A DNA stretch of 64,000 nt from NCBI RefSeq assembly GCF_020297485.1, contig NZ_JAIWZC010000001.1, positions 1,364,001 through 1,428,000 of the forward strand, read 5' to 3'. A program made the position numbers and the translations under genes. The DNA is from Enterocloster clostridioformis (GTDB lineage: Bacteria > Bacillota > Clostridia > Lachnospirales > Lachnospiraceae). Within the stretch, counting starts at the first letter, position 1. Each line of letters begins with the position of its first letter. Of this stretch, positions 8,628 through 18,010 are shown one piece after another. Below the pieces are notes generated by a model that did no database searches, was not told where the DNA came from, and worked only from the letters and a program-made list of their open reading frames with translations.

Positions 8628-9293
8628 CTACCGGATTCTCTTATCGCTCTTTCTGGACATACGCATGGCGACCTCCTGGATCAGCTGCACAATAATGACC
8701 AGAAGCACCACGGTCACCATCATCATATCGGTCTGGTAACGGTGGTATCCGTAACGGATGGCGATATCGCCCAGTCCGCCTCCTCCGGTAAATCCTGCCA
8801 TGGCAGAGTATCCGAGAATCGTGGTCACGGATATGGCCGCACCCACCAGCAGGGACGGCTTGGCCTCCGGCAGCAGCACCTTGACGATAATCTGCCAGGT
8901 GGATGCGCCCATGGACTTGGCTGCTTCGATGACGCCCGCGTCCACTTCCTTCAGGGAAGACTCCACCATACGCCCGATGTATGGGGATGCGGCAATAATC
9001 AGAGGCACCACCGTGGCATTGGAGCCAATGGTCTTTCCCACAATAAACTTGGTAATGGGCAATACCATGATTAAGAGGATAATAAACGGCACGGAGCGCA
9101 GCAGATTGATGATGAGCCCCAGAACCTTGTTAAACAGAGGCACCGGGCTGATGCCCTCCTTGTCCGTCACCACCATGGCGATTCCCAGGGGAATGCCGAT
9201 TACATAGGATAAGGCAGAGGACAGGAACACCATGTAGATGGTCTCCCATATTCCTTTTACAAGCATATTTATGGTCGTAGAATCAAATTGCAT
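8628..9293 (-). CDS. metI: Methionine ABC transporter permease
   Basis: A protein of 221 residues with about five membrane helices and the EAA loop VIEAAKSMGASTWQIIVKVLLPEA, the docking site for MetN. The family signature GRMVESSLKEVDAGVIEAAKSMG is intact. The start is one base after the metN stop, so it is translationally linked to metN. With MetN and MetQ it forms a high-affinity methionine importer. Confidence 0.95.
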   Translation of the reverse strand: MQFDSTTINMLVKGIWETIYMVFLSSALSYVIGIPLGIAMVVTDKEGISPVPLFNKVLGLIINLLRSVPFIILLIMVLPITKFIVGKTIGSNATVVPLIIAASPYIGRMVESSLKEVDAGVIEAAKSMGASTWQIIVKVLLPEAKPSLLVGAAISVTTILGYSAMAGFTGGGGLGDIAIRYGYHRYQTDMMMVTVVLLVIIVQLIQEVAMRMSRKSDKRIR

Positions 9294-9294
9294 C

Positions 9295-10311
9295 TCACCG
9301 CACCTCCTCGAACTTTACATTGGCTGTCTTCAGATAATTACAAATCCGGCCGGCATCCGTATCGTCCTCCGGAAGCTGTATGATCATCTGCCCCATGGCC
9401 TTGCCTTCAATATCCCTGGTATCCGCATGCATGATATTCACCGGAACCTTGCAGGCCAGCACCATATTGGCAATCACAGGCTCTGAAGACTCCCTTCCGT
9501 CAAAAATAATGCGAATCTGGCGGGAATTGCCAAAACTCAGGTTCTGCTCAGCCACATCCCCCAGAATCAGCTGGCGGCCGATATCGGATTTGGGACCGGA
9601 AAAGATATCGGACACATTTCCCGCCTCCGCGATGTGGCTGTGGTCTATGATAGCCACTCTGTCGCATATGGCCTCAATGACCGCCATCTCATGGGTAATG
9701 GCAATGACGGTAATTCCCATCTCCCGGTTTATCTTCTTGAGCAGTTCCAAAATGGACTTGGTTGTATTGGGATCCAGGGCGCTGGTGGCCTCGTCACACA
9801 GAAGAACCTTGGGATTGGTTGCCATGGCCCTGGCAATGGCAACCCTCTGCTTCTGCCCGCCGGAGAGCTGCGCCGGATATGCCTTCATCCGGTCCTCCAG
9901 ACCCACCAGTGTCAAAAGCTCCTCCGCCCGCTTATTGGCCTCGGCCTTGGATACCCTCGCAATCTCCAGCGGGAAGCATACATTCTGAAGCACGTTTCTC
10001 TGGGACAGCAGGTTAAACTGCTGGAAAATCATGCCCATGGACTGCCTGGCCAGACGCTTCTCCCTGTCCTTCATCACAGACAGGTTCTTTCCCTCAAATA
10101 TAACCTTTCCAGAGGTGGGCACTTCCAGGTAATTGATACACCGCACCAGGGTACTCTTGCCCGCGCCGGACAGGCCGATGATACCGAACACCTCTCCATA
10201 CCGGATTTCCAAATTGATATCTTCCAGGGCAGTCACCGGACCATTCATGGTCTGAAATTGTTTCCCCAGCCCCACCAGCTGGATGATGGGATTTTCGTTA
10301 TTTGCTTCCAT
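9295..10311 (-). CDS. metN: Methionine ABC transporter ATPase with NIL domain
   Basis: Energises methionine import. The start at 10311 (MEANNENPIIQL) has an AAAGGAAT site upstream; an in-frame ATG at 10377 would add 22 unconserved residues. The Walker A motif is GLSGAGKSTL, the Q-loop lies in MIFQQFNLLSQ, the signature is LSGGQKQRVAIARA, Walker B is VLLCDEATSALD, and a switch His follows (AITHE). The last 80 residues (IRIIFDGRE onward) match the NIL domain, which binds methionine and inhibits transport when internal methionine is high. Expression appears to be controlled by the Met-codon leader upstream. Confidence 0.95.
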   Translation of the reverse strand: MEANNENPIIQLVGLGKQFQTMNGPVTALEDINLEIRYGEVFGIIGLSGAGKSTLVRCINYLEVPTSGKVIFEGKNLSVMKDREKRLARQSMGMIFQQFNLLSQRNVLQNVCFPLEIARVSKAEANKRAEELLTLVGLEDRMKAYPAQLSGGQKQRVAIARAMATNPKVLLCDEATSALDPNTTKSILELLKKINREMGITVIAITHEMAVIEAICDRVAIIDHSHIAEAGNVSDIFSGPKSDIGRQLILGDVAEQNLSFGNSRQIRIIFDGRESSEPVIANMVLACKVPVNIMHADTRDIEGKAMGQMIIQLPEDDTDAGRICNYLKTANVKFEEVR

Positions 10312-10429
10312 AGGTTTAATTCCTTTCTTTTGTTCCCGCAGCTCATATCCGCGGTCCCGCACATGCTCACGCCTCATCCGTACTCAGCCACATTACGCCG
10401 GACCGCAGCGCCCATGGCAAAATCACCGC

Positions 10430-10463
10430 AAAAAGGCCGCATGTCCTGCACGGACTTGCGGCC
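10430..10463 (-). terminator. Attenuator terminator in the metNIQ leader
   Basis: Perfect-arm hairpin on the minus strand, GGCCGCAAGTCC / GGACATGCGGCC with loop GTGCA and one internal mismatch, followed by TTTTT. It lies between the Met-rich leader frame and metN, about 120 bases before the metN start. Its 3' arm contains CATGCGG, the exact complement of CCGCATG within leader codons 25-27, giving a ready alternative pairing. Confidence 0.8.
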
Positions 10464-10529
10464 CTGAATCTTTCCCTGCTACCGGGATATCTCCTGATTA
10501 ATCACAATCCATACAGATAAAACTTACAT

Positions 10530-10622
10530 TCAGTTTTTTGCCCATGCGGATACACAGCACATCATCATATACATGCTGTTCATCATATCCATATTCATCT
10601 GCATGGCTCTTAACTGATTCAT
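10530..10622 (-). CDS. Methionine-rich leader peptide of metNIQ (30 residues)
   Basis: A short reading frame with an ideal ribosome site (AGGAGG, five bases before ATG). It begins MNQLRAMQMNMDMMNS and carries ten Met in thirty codons, at positions 1, 7, 9, 11, 13, 14, 17, 19, 20 and 21, followed by two Cys. A terminator hairpin lies 67 bases past the stop. The segment CCGCATG in codons 25-27 can pair with the 3' arm of that hairpin. This is the layout of ribosome-mediated attenuation: stalling on Met codons when charged Met-tRNA is short would leave CCGCATG free to block the terminator, while a ribosome at the stop would cover it. The pairing is seen in the sequence; the mechanism is inferred. 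Confidence 0.82.
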   Translation of the reverse strand: MNQLRAMQMNMDMMNSMYMMMCCVSAWAKN

Positions 10623-10675
10623 AAGTTCCTCCTATATTGATTCCTATCAAATCGCTGGGATTTATCTTAGTTAAG

Positions 10676-10704
10676 AAAATACATCACATGAACCTATTTG
10701 TCAA
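10676..10704 (-). promoter_or_regulatory. Promoter of the metNIQ leader
   Basis: On the minus strand a consensus TTGACA (10704-10699), a 17-base spacer and TATTTT (10681-10676), about 55 bases upstream of the leader ATG. Confidence 0.7.
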
Positions 10705-10748
10705 GCACTTTTTCCGGAAACGCCGACGAAATATTTTAATTTCTACTA

Positions 10749-12152
10749 TCAGCTGCACAGCTCCACAATGACCTGTGCAAATATTTTTGCGCTTAAGACA
10801 AGCTCGTCCACCACCGCGAACTCGTCGGCTCCATGCATGCGGTTGTCTGTTCCCGGCAGGGCCGCGCCATAAGCAACACCGTTCTTAAGGCTGTGGACAT
10901 AGGTGCCGCCGCCTGTAGCCTGGCAGCTTCCCTCAAGGCCTGTATAGTCCTCGTATACAGACAACAGTGTCTTTACGAAATGAGAATTTCCGTCCACATG
11001 GTGAGGCGGTATCATGGAATCATTTTCCAGTGTAAGCCCATGGTCCGCCATGGCCTGTTTTATCACTCCCAGCACGGATTCTTCCGTGGCGCAGATAGGA
11101 CACCGGCTGTCAAATACGCCTTCCAGGCCATCGGCTCCAACAGTCAGCATACTGAAGGCAAGGGTCAGATTACCGGACAACTGGTCTTCCATGCTGATAC
11201 CGGCTGCCTTTCCGCAGGTATCGCCGTGAGGGAACAGCTTTAGCAGGTTCTTTACCATATTCATCTGAGGGCACTCTGCCAGCGGCAGGCGTGTCAGGTA
11301 TACCAGCAGGCCTGTAAGGGCATTCTTTCCCTCCTGGGGCGTGGATGCGTGGGCGCCCTCTCCCTGTGCAGTGACTGTCATAACCGGCAAATCCCCCTCC
11401 AGCACAAAGGAGATCCCTGTTTCCTTTTCCACAGCCTCTGCCGCTGCCTCCAATGTCTTAAGGTCAACGCCTTCCACCACGGCTCTGGCCTTGCCCGGAA
11501 CCACATTGGCCTTTATTCCGGCTTCCGCCTTCACCAGTCTGGGCATTGCCTCAGAAGCCTGGAAGGATGCATGGAAATGGCCTTCCAGACGGCCCTTTTC
11601 AATGTTGATAACCGGGAATTCCGCATCCGGTGAAAAGGTCATGGGCGCTTCATCCTCCTTGTCGTAATAATTTACGATATCAGAGCTTCCGCACTCTTCG
11701 TCCGTGCCCAGAATCAGCCTGACGTTCTTATTTAACGGGATATCCAGCTCCTTCACTGCCCTCATTGCATAGAGCGCAGCCACGGCCGGCCCCTTGTCAT
11801 CAGCGGTACCGCGGCCAAAGAGCTTTCCGTCCTTTACCACCGGCTCAAAGGGCTTTGTCTCAGTCCATCCCTCGCCGGCAGGAACCACGTCCAGGTGGGC
11901 CAATATGTCCAGCTGTCTCTCCTTGTCATTGAGGTCGGCTGTTCCCACATAGTTGTCGTAGTTGCGGATGGTAAAACCATACCCCTCTGCCATGTTAAGA
12001 GCTGCCTGAAGCGCCTGGAACGGACCTTCCCCGTAAGGCTTGCCCTCCACATAAGGCATCTTCTCACTGTTAATCCGGCACAGCGTGCAGATATCCTCTA
12101 TCATTTCGTCCCTATGGGAATCAATAAAACCTTCAATCTCTTTCCTATACAT
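10749..12152 (-). CDS. pepV: M20 family dipeptidase PepV
   Basis: A cytosolic zinc dipeptidase of 467 residues. Metal and catalytic motifs are ILAHLDVVPAGEGW (His ligand and neighbouring Asp), GRGTADDKGP (bridging Asp) and LGTDEECGSSD (catalytic Glu pair). The dimerization or lid insertion lies at about 190-360, and a late His is in ATGGGTYVHSLKNG. The ATG at 12152 has an AAGGAG site. The gene is independent, between yqeY and the met leader. Confidence 0.93.
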   Translation of the reverse strand: MYRKEIEGFIDSHRDEMIEDICTLCRINSEKMPYVEGKPYGEGPFQALQAALNMAEGYGFTIRNYDNYVGTADLNDKERQLDILAHLDVVPAGEGWTETKPFEPVVKDGKLFGRGTADDKGPAVAALYAMRAVKELDIPLNKNVRLILGTDEECGSSDIVNYYDKEDEAPMTFSPDAEFPVINIEKGRLEGHFHASFQASEAMPRLVKAEAGIKANVVPGKARAVVEGVDLKTLEAAAEAVEKETGISFVLEGDLPVMTVTAQGEGAHASTPQEGKNALTGLLVYLTRLPLAECPQMNMVKNLLKLFPHGDTCGKAAGISMEDQLSGNLTLAFSMLTVGADGLEGVFDSRCPICATEESVLGVIKQAMADHGLTLENDSMIPPHHVDGNSHFVKTLLSVYEDYTGLEGSCQATGGGTYVHSLKNGVAYGAALPGTDNRMHGADEFAVVDELVLSAKIFAQVIVELCS

Positions 12153-12281
12153 CGTAACCGTCTCCTTTTCCTGCGAAGCTTAAGCCCCGCATCCTTTTAT
12201 TATGCTGCCCCACCCGGCCTGCCGCTCAGCACGCCAAACCGGAAGGTCTGGGGCTGAAAAACCCCCGGTGCCTATCTTACC

Positions 12282-12728
12282 TTACCGGAACATGGAAGCC
12301 AGCGTCTCATTGACCACCTTGCCGTCCGCCTTTCCCCTGACCCTGGGCATCAGGACCTTCATAATGGTTCCCTTATCCTTGGCCGTGGGAGTCCCGATTC
12401 CCAGCTCAGACAGAACAGAGGCTATGACTTCCCGAATCTGCTCCACGCTCATGTCTACCGGCGCAAACTCCTTATATACAGCCATCCTGGCGGCTGCCTC
12501 TGACCGGATGTCCTCACGGTCCGCCGGTGCCATCTCGTATGTCTCCTGGGTCTGCTTGATTTCCTTCTTGACGACCGCGTTCTCCTCTTCTTCCGTCAAA
12601 GGCTCCCTCTTGTTGATTTCCGCATTCTTGAGGGCGGACAGCAGCATGGAAAGGGAATCCTTCCTGGCCTTGTCCTTAGCCTTCATGGCCTCCACCATGG
12701 CAGCCCTTACATCATCAATCTTACTCAT
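12282..12728 (-). CDS. yqeY: GatB/YqeY domain protein
   Basis: A 148-residue all-helical protein of the YqeY family, related to the C-terminal tail of GatB in tRNA-dependent amidotransferases. Typical features are MKAKDKARKDSLSMLLSALKNAEI near the start and the C-terminal DMGKVMK-like part, here KGTIMKVLMPRVRGKADG. It has a GGAGG site nine bases before the ATG. It may influence tRNA amidation, but no catalytic role is established for the stand-alone protein. Confidence 0.9.
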   Translation of the reverse strand: MSKIDDVRAAMVEAMKAKDKARKDSLSMLLSALKNAEINKREPLTEEEENAVVKKEIKQTQETYEMAPADREDIRSEAAARMAVYKEFAPVDMSVEQIREVIASVLSELGIGTPTAKDKGTIMKVLMPRVRGKADGKVVNETLASMFR

Positions 12729-12799
12729 GATTTTTACCTCCTCGTTATGAGCATTCAGGGACCGTAGTCTGGTCCCGTGGTCCTGTTCCTTGCATGGGA

Positions 12800-14404
12800 T
12801 CAGGCTCTTCCGAATTCTGAGAGCTTCAGTGCCGGATTGCGGTCCAATACCATGCCCACGCTCCAGCTGTTGATAAACAGCAGCAGCGGATTGTTCTTTA
12901 AGTCCTTAATTCGTTTCATATCAGACGTGCCCTGAATCCTGGCCACATCCACCTCGCCCGGATTCTCCACCCAGCGTATGTGCTCAAAGGGCAGCTTTTC
13001 CAGTATGACTTCCACATTATATTCGTTTCGCAGACGGTAGGTCAGCACTTCAAACTGCAGTACGCCCACTACACCTACTATGATTTCCTCCATACCGGAA
13101 TTAAACTCCTGGAATATCTGGATTGCACCCTCCTGGGCAATCTGGTTCACACCCTTTATGAACTGTTTGCGCTTCATGGTATCCACCTGGCGCACCCTGG
13201 CAAAATGCTCCGGCGCAAAGGTGGGTATTCCCTCAAACTGGAACTTCTCATTGGAAGCGCACAGGGTATCGCCGATGGCGAAAATTCCCGGGTCGAATAT
13301 GCCGATGATATCGCCGGCATATGCCTCCTCCACGATTTTCCGGTCCTGGGCCATGAGCTGCTGGGGCTGGGTCAGACGGATCTTCTTTCCTCCCTGCACA
13401 TGGTTTACCTCCATGCCTGCCTCGAACTTGCCGGAGCAGATGCGCATGAAAGCAATTCTGTCCCTGTGAGCCTTGTTCATGTTGGCCTGGATTTTAAATA
13501 CAAAAGCGGAGAAATCAGGGCGGAATGGGTCTATCTTCCCGTCCAGTGTCTTTCTGGAAAGAGGCGGCGTGGTCATTTTAAGGAAATGCTCCAGAAAGGT
13601 CTCCACGCCAAAATTGGTCAGGGCCGAACCAAAAAACACAGGGGATAAATCCCCAATCCTGACACGCTCCATATCCAGCTCATCACTGGCCCCGTCAAGG
13701 AGTTCGATGTCATCCCTCAGCTGCTGGTGATAGTCCTGTCCGATTAAGGAATCCACATCCGCACAGTCCACGTCAAACTCCTGGCTGTCCACCTCCTTCG
13801 CACCGCCCATGGCAGCCGTGAAGGTGGTTATCTTCTTCGAGAACCGGTCGTATACGCCCTTAAAGCTCTTGCCGCAACCAATGGGCCAGTTTACAGGGCA
13901 TGTGCGGATTCCCAGCACTTCCTCAATCTCGTCCAGAAGCTCGTAAGGGTCCCTGGCCTCCCGGTCAAACTTATTGATAAAAGTAAAGATAGGGATATGA
14001 CGCATGACGCATACCTTAAACAGCTTGATGGTCTGCGCCTCCACACCCTTTGAACCGTCTATGACCATGACCGCGGAGTCTGCCGCCATCAGGGTACGGT
14101 AAGTATCCTCCGAGAAATCCTGGTGTCCCGGTGTGTCCAGGATATTGATACAGAATCCGTCGTAATTAAACTGCATGGCAGAGGAGGTCACCGAGATACC
14201 TCTCTCCTTCTCAATCTCCATCCAGTCGGACACAGCATGCTTGGCAGCCTTGCGCCCCTTGACGGTTCCGGCCAGGTTGATGGCGCCGCCGTACAGCAGG
14301 AATTTTTCTGTCAGCGTGGTCTTGCCGGCATCGGGGTGGGATATGATTGCAAATGTCCTCCGCTTTTTTATCTCTTCTGTCATCTGGTTATCTATCTGTG
14401 ACAA
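12800..14404 (-). CDS. prfC: Peptide chain release factor 3
   Basis: A GTPase that recycles RF1/RF2 from the ribosome. The G motifs are SHPDAGKTTLTEK (G1), DTPGHQDFSEDTYRT (G3) and NKFDREARDP (G4), followed by the RF3 insert and domains II and III. I chose the TTG at 14404, which has GGAGG nine bases upstream; the first ATG (14383, MTEEIKKRR) has no good site, and an ATG at 14470 would precede the ribosome site. This gives 534 residues, the usual RF3 length. It is a single gene. Confidence 0.93.
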   Translation of the reverse strand: MSQIDNQMTEEIKKRRTFAIISHPDAGKTTLTEKFLLYGGAINLAGTVKGRKAAKHAVSDWMEIEKERGISVTSSAMQFNYDGFCINILDTPGHQDFSEDTYRTLMAADSAVMVIDGSKGVEAQTIKLFKVCVMRHIPIFTFINKFDREARDPYELLDEIEEVLGIRTCPVNWPIGCGKSFKGVYDRFSKKITTFTAAMGGAKEVDSQEFDVDCADVDSLIGQDYHQQLRDDIELLDGASDELDMERVRIGDLSPVFFGSALTNFGVETFLEHFLKMTTPPLSRKTLDGKIDPFRPDFSAFVFKIQANMNKAHRDRIAFMRICSGKFEAGMEVNHVQGGKKIRLTQPQQLMAQDRKIVEEAYAGDIIGIFDPGIFAIGDTLCASNEKFQFEGIPTFAPEHFARVRQVDTMKRKQFIKGVNQIAQEGAIQIFQEFNSGMEEIIVGVVGVLQFEVLTYRLRNEYNVEVILEKLPFEHIRWVENPGEVDVARIQGTSDMKRIKDLKNNPLLLFINSWSVGMVLDRNPALKLSEFGRA

Positions 14405-14627
14405 GTTATTCGTCCTCCGTTTTCCATTGAGTAAAAGATGGACGTACTTTGGAAGTACGCCCAAAATCATCCAATTTTTATTCTATTATGATTGGAATCA
14501 TAAGTCAAGGCCTTTGGCTTTTGAATTTCCCTCCTGCGATTTCCCCTCAGTTTTTCCGTCCATTCTATGGAAATCTCTGTAAATTGCCGTTGCTGGCAAG
14601 GACTGCTGGCGCGCCATGAATCGTAAT

Positions 14628-14681
14628 ATAAAAACAGCAGCGGACCCGCCCCAATCCGAAAATTCCGGTTCTGGCGGGTCC
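14628..14681 (-). terminator. Terminator of the rbs-type operon
   Basis: Minus-strand stem GGACCCGCC / GGCGGGTCC with an inner CCGGAA / TTCGG hairpin, followed by GCTGCTGTTTTT, about 27 bases after the sugar-binding protein stop. Confidence 0.75.
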
Positions 14682-14707
14682 ATTTCTCATCTGTCAATCT
14701 GTTTCAC

Positions 14708-15625
14708 CTATTTAATCAGCTCCACTTCCACGGGTATGGATTTGTCCACAGTCTCCCCTGCCATGATTTTGACAGCGGTCTCAATAGCTGTCTCCCCCAT
14801 CTTATCCGGCTTCTGGGCAACCGTGGCCGCCATTTTGCCGTCCTTCACCGCCTTCTGGGCGTCGTCCGTGGCGTCAAATCCCACAATCTTTATGTCCTTT
14901 CCGGAAGCGGCAACTGCCTCCACTGCCCCAAGGGCCATCTCGTCATTGTGGGCAAACACACCCTTGATGGCGCCGTCGGACTGAAGGATGTTCTCCATGA
15001 CCGTCATGCCCTCCGCGCGGTTGAAATTAGCGGTCTGGCTGACAGCCACCTGAAGGGATTTGTCTGCCACCTGATGGAATCCCTCGCCTCTGTCAATGGT
15101 GGCCGAGGCCCCCGGCACGCCCTGCAGCTCAGCCACCTTGGCGCCCTCGCCCACAAGCTCCATGAGATACTCTGTTGCCATCCTGGCTCCCGCCACATTG
15201 TCCGAGGCAATCTGGCAGTCCACATCCACTCCGTTGACGCCGCGGTCCACCGCAATCACCTTGATTCCCTGGGACATGGCGCTCTTTACCGCCGGGGCCA
15301 CCGCGTCTGAATCCACCGGGTTGACAATCAGCACGCCCACATTTCTGGACACCAAATCCTCGATGTCGCTGGTCTGCTTGGCAGCGTCGTCTCCCGCGTC
15401 CACCACCACCAGCTCCACATTCTTTTCCGACGCGGCCTTCTTGGCTCCTTCCGTCAAGGTCACGAAAAATGGGTTGTTCAGGGTGGAGACAGAGAAACCA
15501 ATCACGTTTCCGCTGCTTCCTTCCCTGACGTTTTCCTCCCCGTCAATGGTGATGGCGTTGCAGCCGCCCATTGTCATAAGCATTGTGCCAGTTACCATAA
15601 GAGCCAGTATTTTCTTAATCTTCAC
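14708..15625 (-). CDS. rbsB: Ribose-type sugar-binding lipoprotein
   Basis: Periplasmic-binding-protein fold (family type 1) that captures a monosaccharide for the adjacent ABC permease. The signal peptide with lipobox MGGC gives lipid anchoring at Cys. Typical motifs are IGFSVSTLNNPFFVTLTEGAKKAA, NPVDSDAVAPAVKSA, VDRGV, HNDEMALGAVEA and IVGFDATDDA. The length is 305 residues. It follows rbsC by 58 bases. Ribose, galactose, xylose and allulose binders look alike, so the sugar is not certain. Confidence 0.88.
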   Translation of the reverse strand: MKIKKILALMVTGTMLMTMGGCNAITIDGEENVREGSSGNVIGFSVSTLNNPFFVTLTEGAKKAASEKNVELVVVDAGDDAAKQTSDIEDLVSRNVGVLIVNPVDSDAVAPAVKSAMSQGIKVIAVDRGVNGVDVDCQIASDNVAGARMATEYLMELVGEGAKVAELQGVPGASATIDRGEGFHQVADKSLQVAVSQTANFNRAEGMTVMENILQSDGAIKGVFAHNDEMALGAVEAVAASGKDIKIVGFDATDDAQKAVKDGKMAATVAQKPDKMGETAIETAVKIMAGETVDKSIPVEVELIK

Positions 15626-15693
15626 GATCTTTCCCTCCCAAAATTCATATTCTTACATTCATAACAGATTCATGTGTGCAGTTTAACGTATTC

Positions 15694-16635
15694 CTATCTC
15701 TTGCGGTCTGAGAGTACCGCAATCAGGATAACCAGACCTTTGATTACGTCCTGATAGTAGGAAGATACGCCCAGGATGTTAAGGCCGTTGTTCAGCACCG
15801 CGATAATCAGTACGCCAATCAGGGTTCCGTAGATTTTTCCTCTGCCGCCGCTCATGCTGGTGCCTCCCAGGGCCACCGCGGCGATGGCGTCCAGCTCATA
15901 GCCGCTTCCCAGGGTGGGCTGCGCGGATCCCAGTCTGGAGAGCAGAATCAGGCCGGATAATGCTGCCATGGTACCGGAAATGGCATAGGCGATGATTTTT
16001 GTCCTGTGTATGTTCACGCCGGCCAGCTTGGCTGATTTCCAGTTGCTTCCGGTCGCGTAAATCCTGCGCCCGAAGGTGGTCTTATTTAACAGGAAATAAA
16101 AGAGCAGGAACAGGAGTATCAGAAGGATAACCGGAATCGGGACGCCGTAGAACTTTCCCTTTCCAACCACCTTCAGGATAAAGCTGTCTCCCAGATTGGA
16201 GATTGGCTTACCGTTGGTGTATATCATGGTCAGGCCGCGGTATACCGTCATGGTAATCAGGGTTGCGATAAAGGGCTGAAGACGTCCCTTGGTGACCATA
16301 ACGCCGCTGATCACGCCCATGGCGCATCCAAGGACCAACGCCAGAATCATGGCCAGGCCGGCCGGCACTCCGGCCGTAATCATCCCGGCGCACAGAGCCG
16401 TGCTGAGGGCCAGCACAGAGCCCACGGATAAGTCAATGGCATCCGTCAGGATGACAAAGGTCATGCCGAAGGCAATGAGTCCGTTGATGGAGGACTGGCG
16501 CAGCAGGGACAGGAAATTGGCCCCGGTGCGGAAACTTGGGCTGGCAATGCTGATGCCTGCCATCAGCAGGATAAGGGCGATGAGCGCCCCGAAATCCTGG
16601 GTGTAATTGATGACTTTATTCTTATTTTCATTCAT
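15694..16635 (-). CDS. rbsC: Ribose-type ABC permease
   Basis: A protein of 313 residues with eight to ten membrane helices and the AraH/RbsC signature GRRIYATGSNWKSAKLAGVNIHRTK. The conserved GGTSMSGGRG loop is near the C-terminus. The ATG overlaps the stop of the upstream ATPase (TAATG), so the two are translationally coupled. As the ATPase is truncated, transport may be lost unless another ATPase serves this permease. Confidence 0.9.
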   Translation of the reverse strand: MNENKNKVINYTQDFGALIALILLMAGISIASPSFRTGANFLSLLRQSSINGLIAFGMTFVILTDAIDLSVGSVLALSTALCAGMITAGVPAGLAMILALVLGCAMGVISGVMVTKGRLQPFIATLITMTVYRGLTMIYTNGKPISNLGDSFILKVVGKGKFYGVPIPVILLILLFLLFYFLLNKTTFGRRIYATGSNWKSAKLAGVNIHRTKIIAYAISGTMAALSGLILLSRLGSAQPTLGSGYELDAIAAVALGGTSMSGGRGKIYGTLIGVLIIAVLNNGLNILGVSSYYQDVIKGLVILIAVLSDRKR

Positions 16636-18010
16636 TATATGGTACCTCCCGTAGCCAATGTCATTATCTTCTCCTGGTCAGCCTCACCCTGATTGATGAT
16701 TCCCCTGACCATACCTTCGCGCACCACCATAATCCGGTCGCTCATTCCCAATACCTCCGGCAGCTCAGAGGACACCATGATAATGGCGACCCCCTTTTCG
16801 GCCAGCTGGTTTATGATGCTGTATATCTCCTTCTTGGCGCCGATGTCCACGCCTCTTGTGGGCTCATCCAGAATCAGTATTCTGGGTTCTGTGTAAATCC
16901 ATTTTGCGAATACCACCTTCTGCTGGTTGCCGCCGCTTAAGTTCACGCACTCGTGTCCGGGCCCGAAACACCTGATATGAAGCTCCTCTATGGCCTTTGT
17001 GACCAGCCCTTTTTCCTTCTCCCTGCTGATTACCACCCTGCCCTTGCCTGAGATACGCCCCAGATTGGTCAGGGATACATTTTTCTCAATGCTCTCCTCC
17101 AGCAGAAGTCCCTCTGTCTTGCGGTCCTCTGTTATAAATCCGATTCCATGCTCAATGGCCTGCAGCGGATTCTTAATCACCGCCTGCTTTCCGCCGATGA
17201 AAATGCTGCCCCTGTCATAGGACAGGTTTCCGAAAATAGCCTGCATGATTTCCGTGCGCCCCGCTCCCATCAGTCCGGATACTCCCAGGACCTCACCGGC
17301 CTTTACGGAGAAATTCACATCGTGGAACACCCCCTCCTTTGTGAGGTCCTCCACCCGGAACACCTCGCTGCCGATGGCGCAGTCACGTTTTGGATACCGC
17401 TCGCCGATTTCACGGCCAATCATCATTTTGACGATTTCATTCATATTAGTTTCCGGAATCTTCTTTGTGCCTATGTATGTGCCGTCCCTGAGAACGGAGA
17501 TGCGGTCGCAAAGCTCAAAAATCTCCTCCATGCGGTGGGATATATAGACGATGGACACTCCCTTTTTCCTCAGGGACTGCATCACCTCAAACAACACCTC
17601 TGTCTCGCTCTGGGTAAGAGCTGCCGTGGGTTCATCCATGATGATGACCTTTGCATCCACCATCAATGCCTTACAAATTTCTATCATCTGCTGCTGGCCC
17701 ACGGAAAGCCCAGACATTACCTTGTCCGTGGGGATGCTGACTCCCAGACGTTTTAAGGTTTCCTCTGCCTTTGCCCTCATGGCCTTCCGGTCACATATTC
17801 CAAATCCCTTTTTGATTTCCTTGCCCAGGAAAAGGTTTTCCTCAACCGTCAGGTCGAACAGTACGTTCAGCTCCTGCTGGATAAAGACAATGCCTGCCTT
17901 TTCCGCTTCCTGGGGATTTTTGTAGGTCACTTCTTTTCCGTCCACAATGACGGTGCCCCCGTCGCGGGTGTAGACGCCGGTCAGAATTTTCATCAGCGTG
18001 GACTTGCCTG
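16635..18010 (-). pseudogene. rbsA: Sugar ABC ATPase RbsA, 5' end lost at an insertion junction
   Basis: The protein carries the two nucleotide-binding halves of RbsA but lacks about 40 N-terminal residues. The usual GENGAGKSTL is replaced by TQTGKSTLMKIL: homology begins in the middle of the first Walker A, and the sequence before it (ACTTGACACAGACA) is foreign. Remaining motifs are intact: LSVGQQQMIEICKAL, IIMDEPTAALT, second half SGLMGAGRTEIMQ, LSGGNQQKVVFAKW and LILDEPTRGVDIG. No promoter or ribosome site for this gene is evident on the inserted side. The junction marks the left edge of the AT-rich accessory region. The missing 5' part is not elsewhere in the window. Confidence 0.85.

Noticed and set aside
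10381..10640. SAM (S-box) riboswitch or T-box upstream of metN
   Set aside because: I could not find the S-box core elements or a T-box sequence; the hairpin and leader frame explain the region better.
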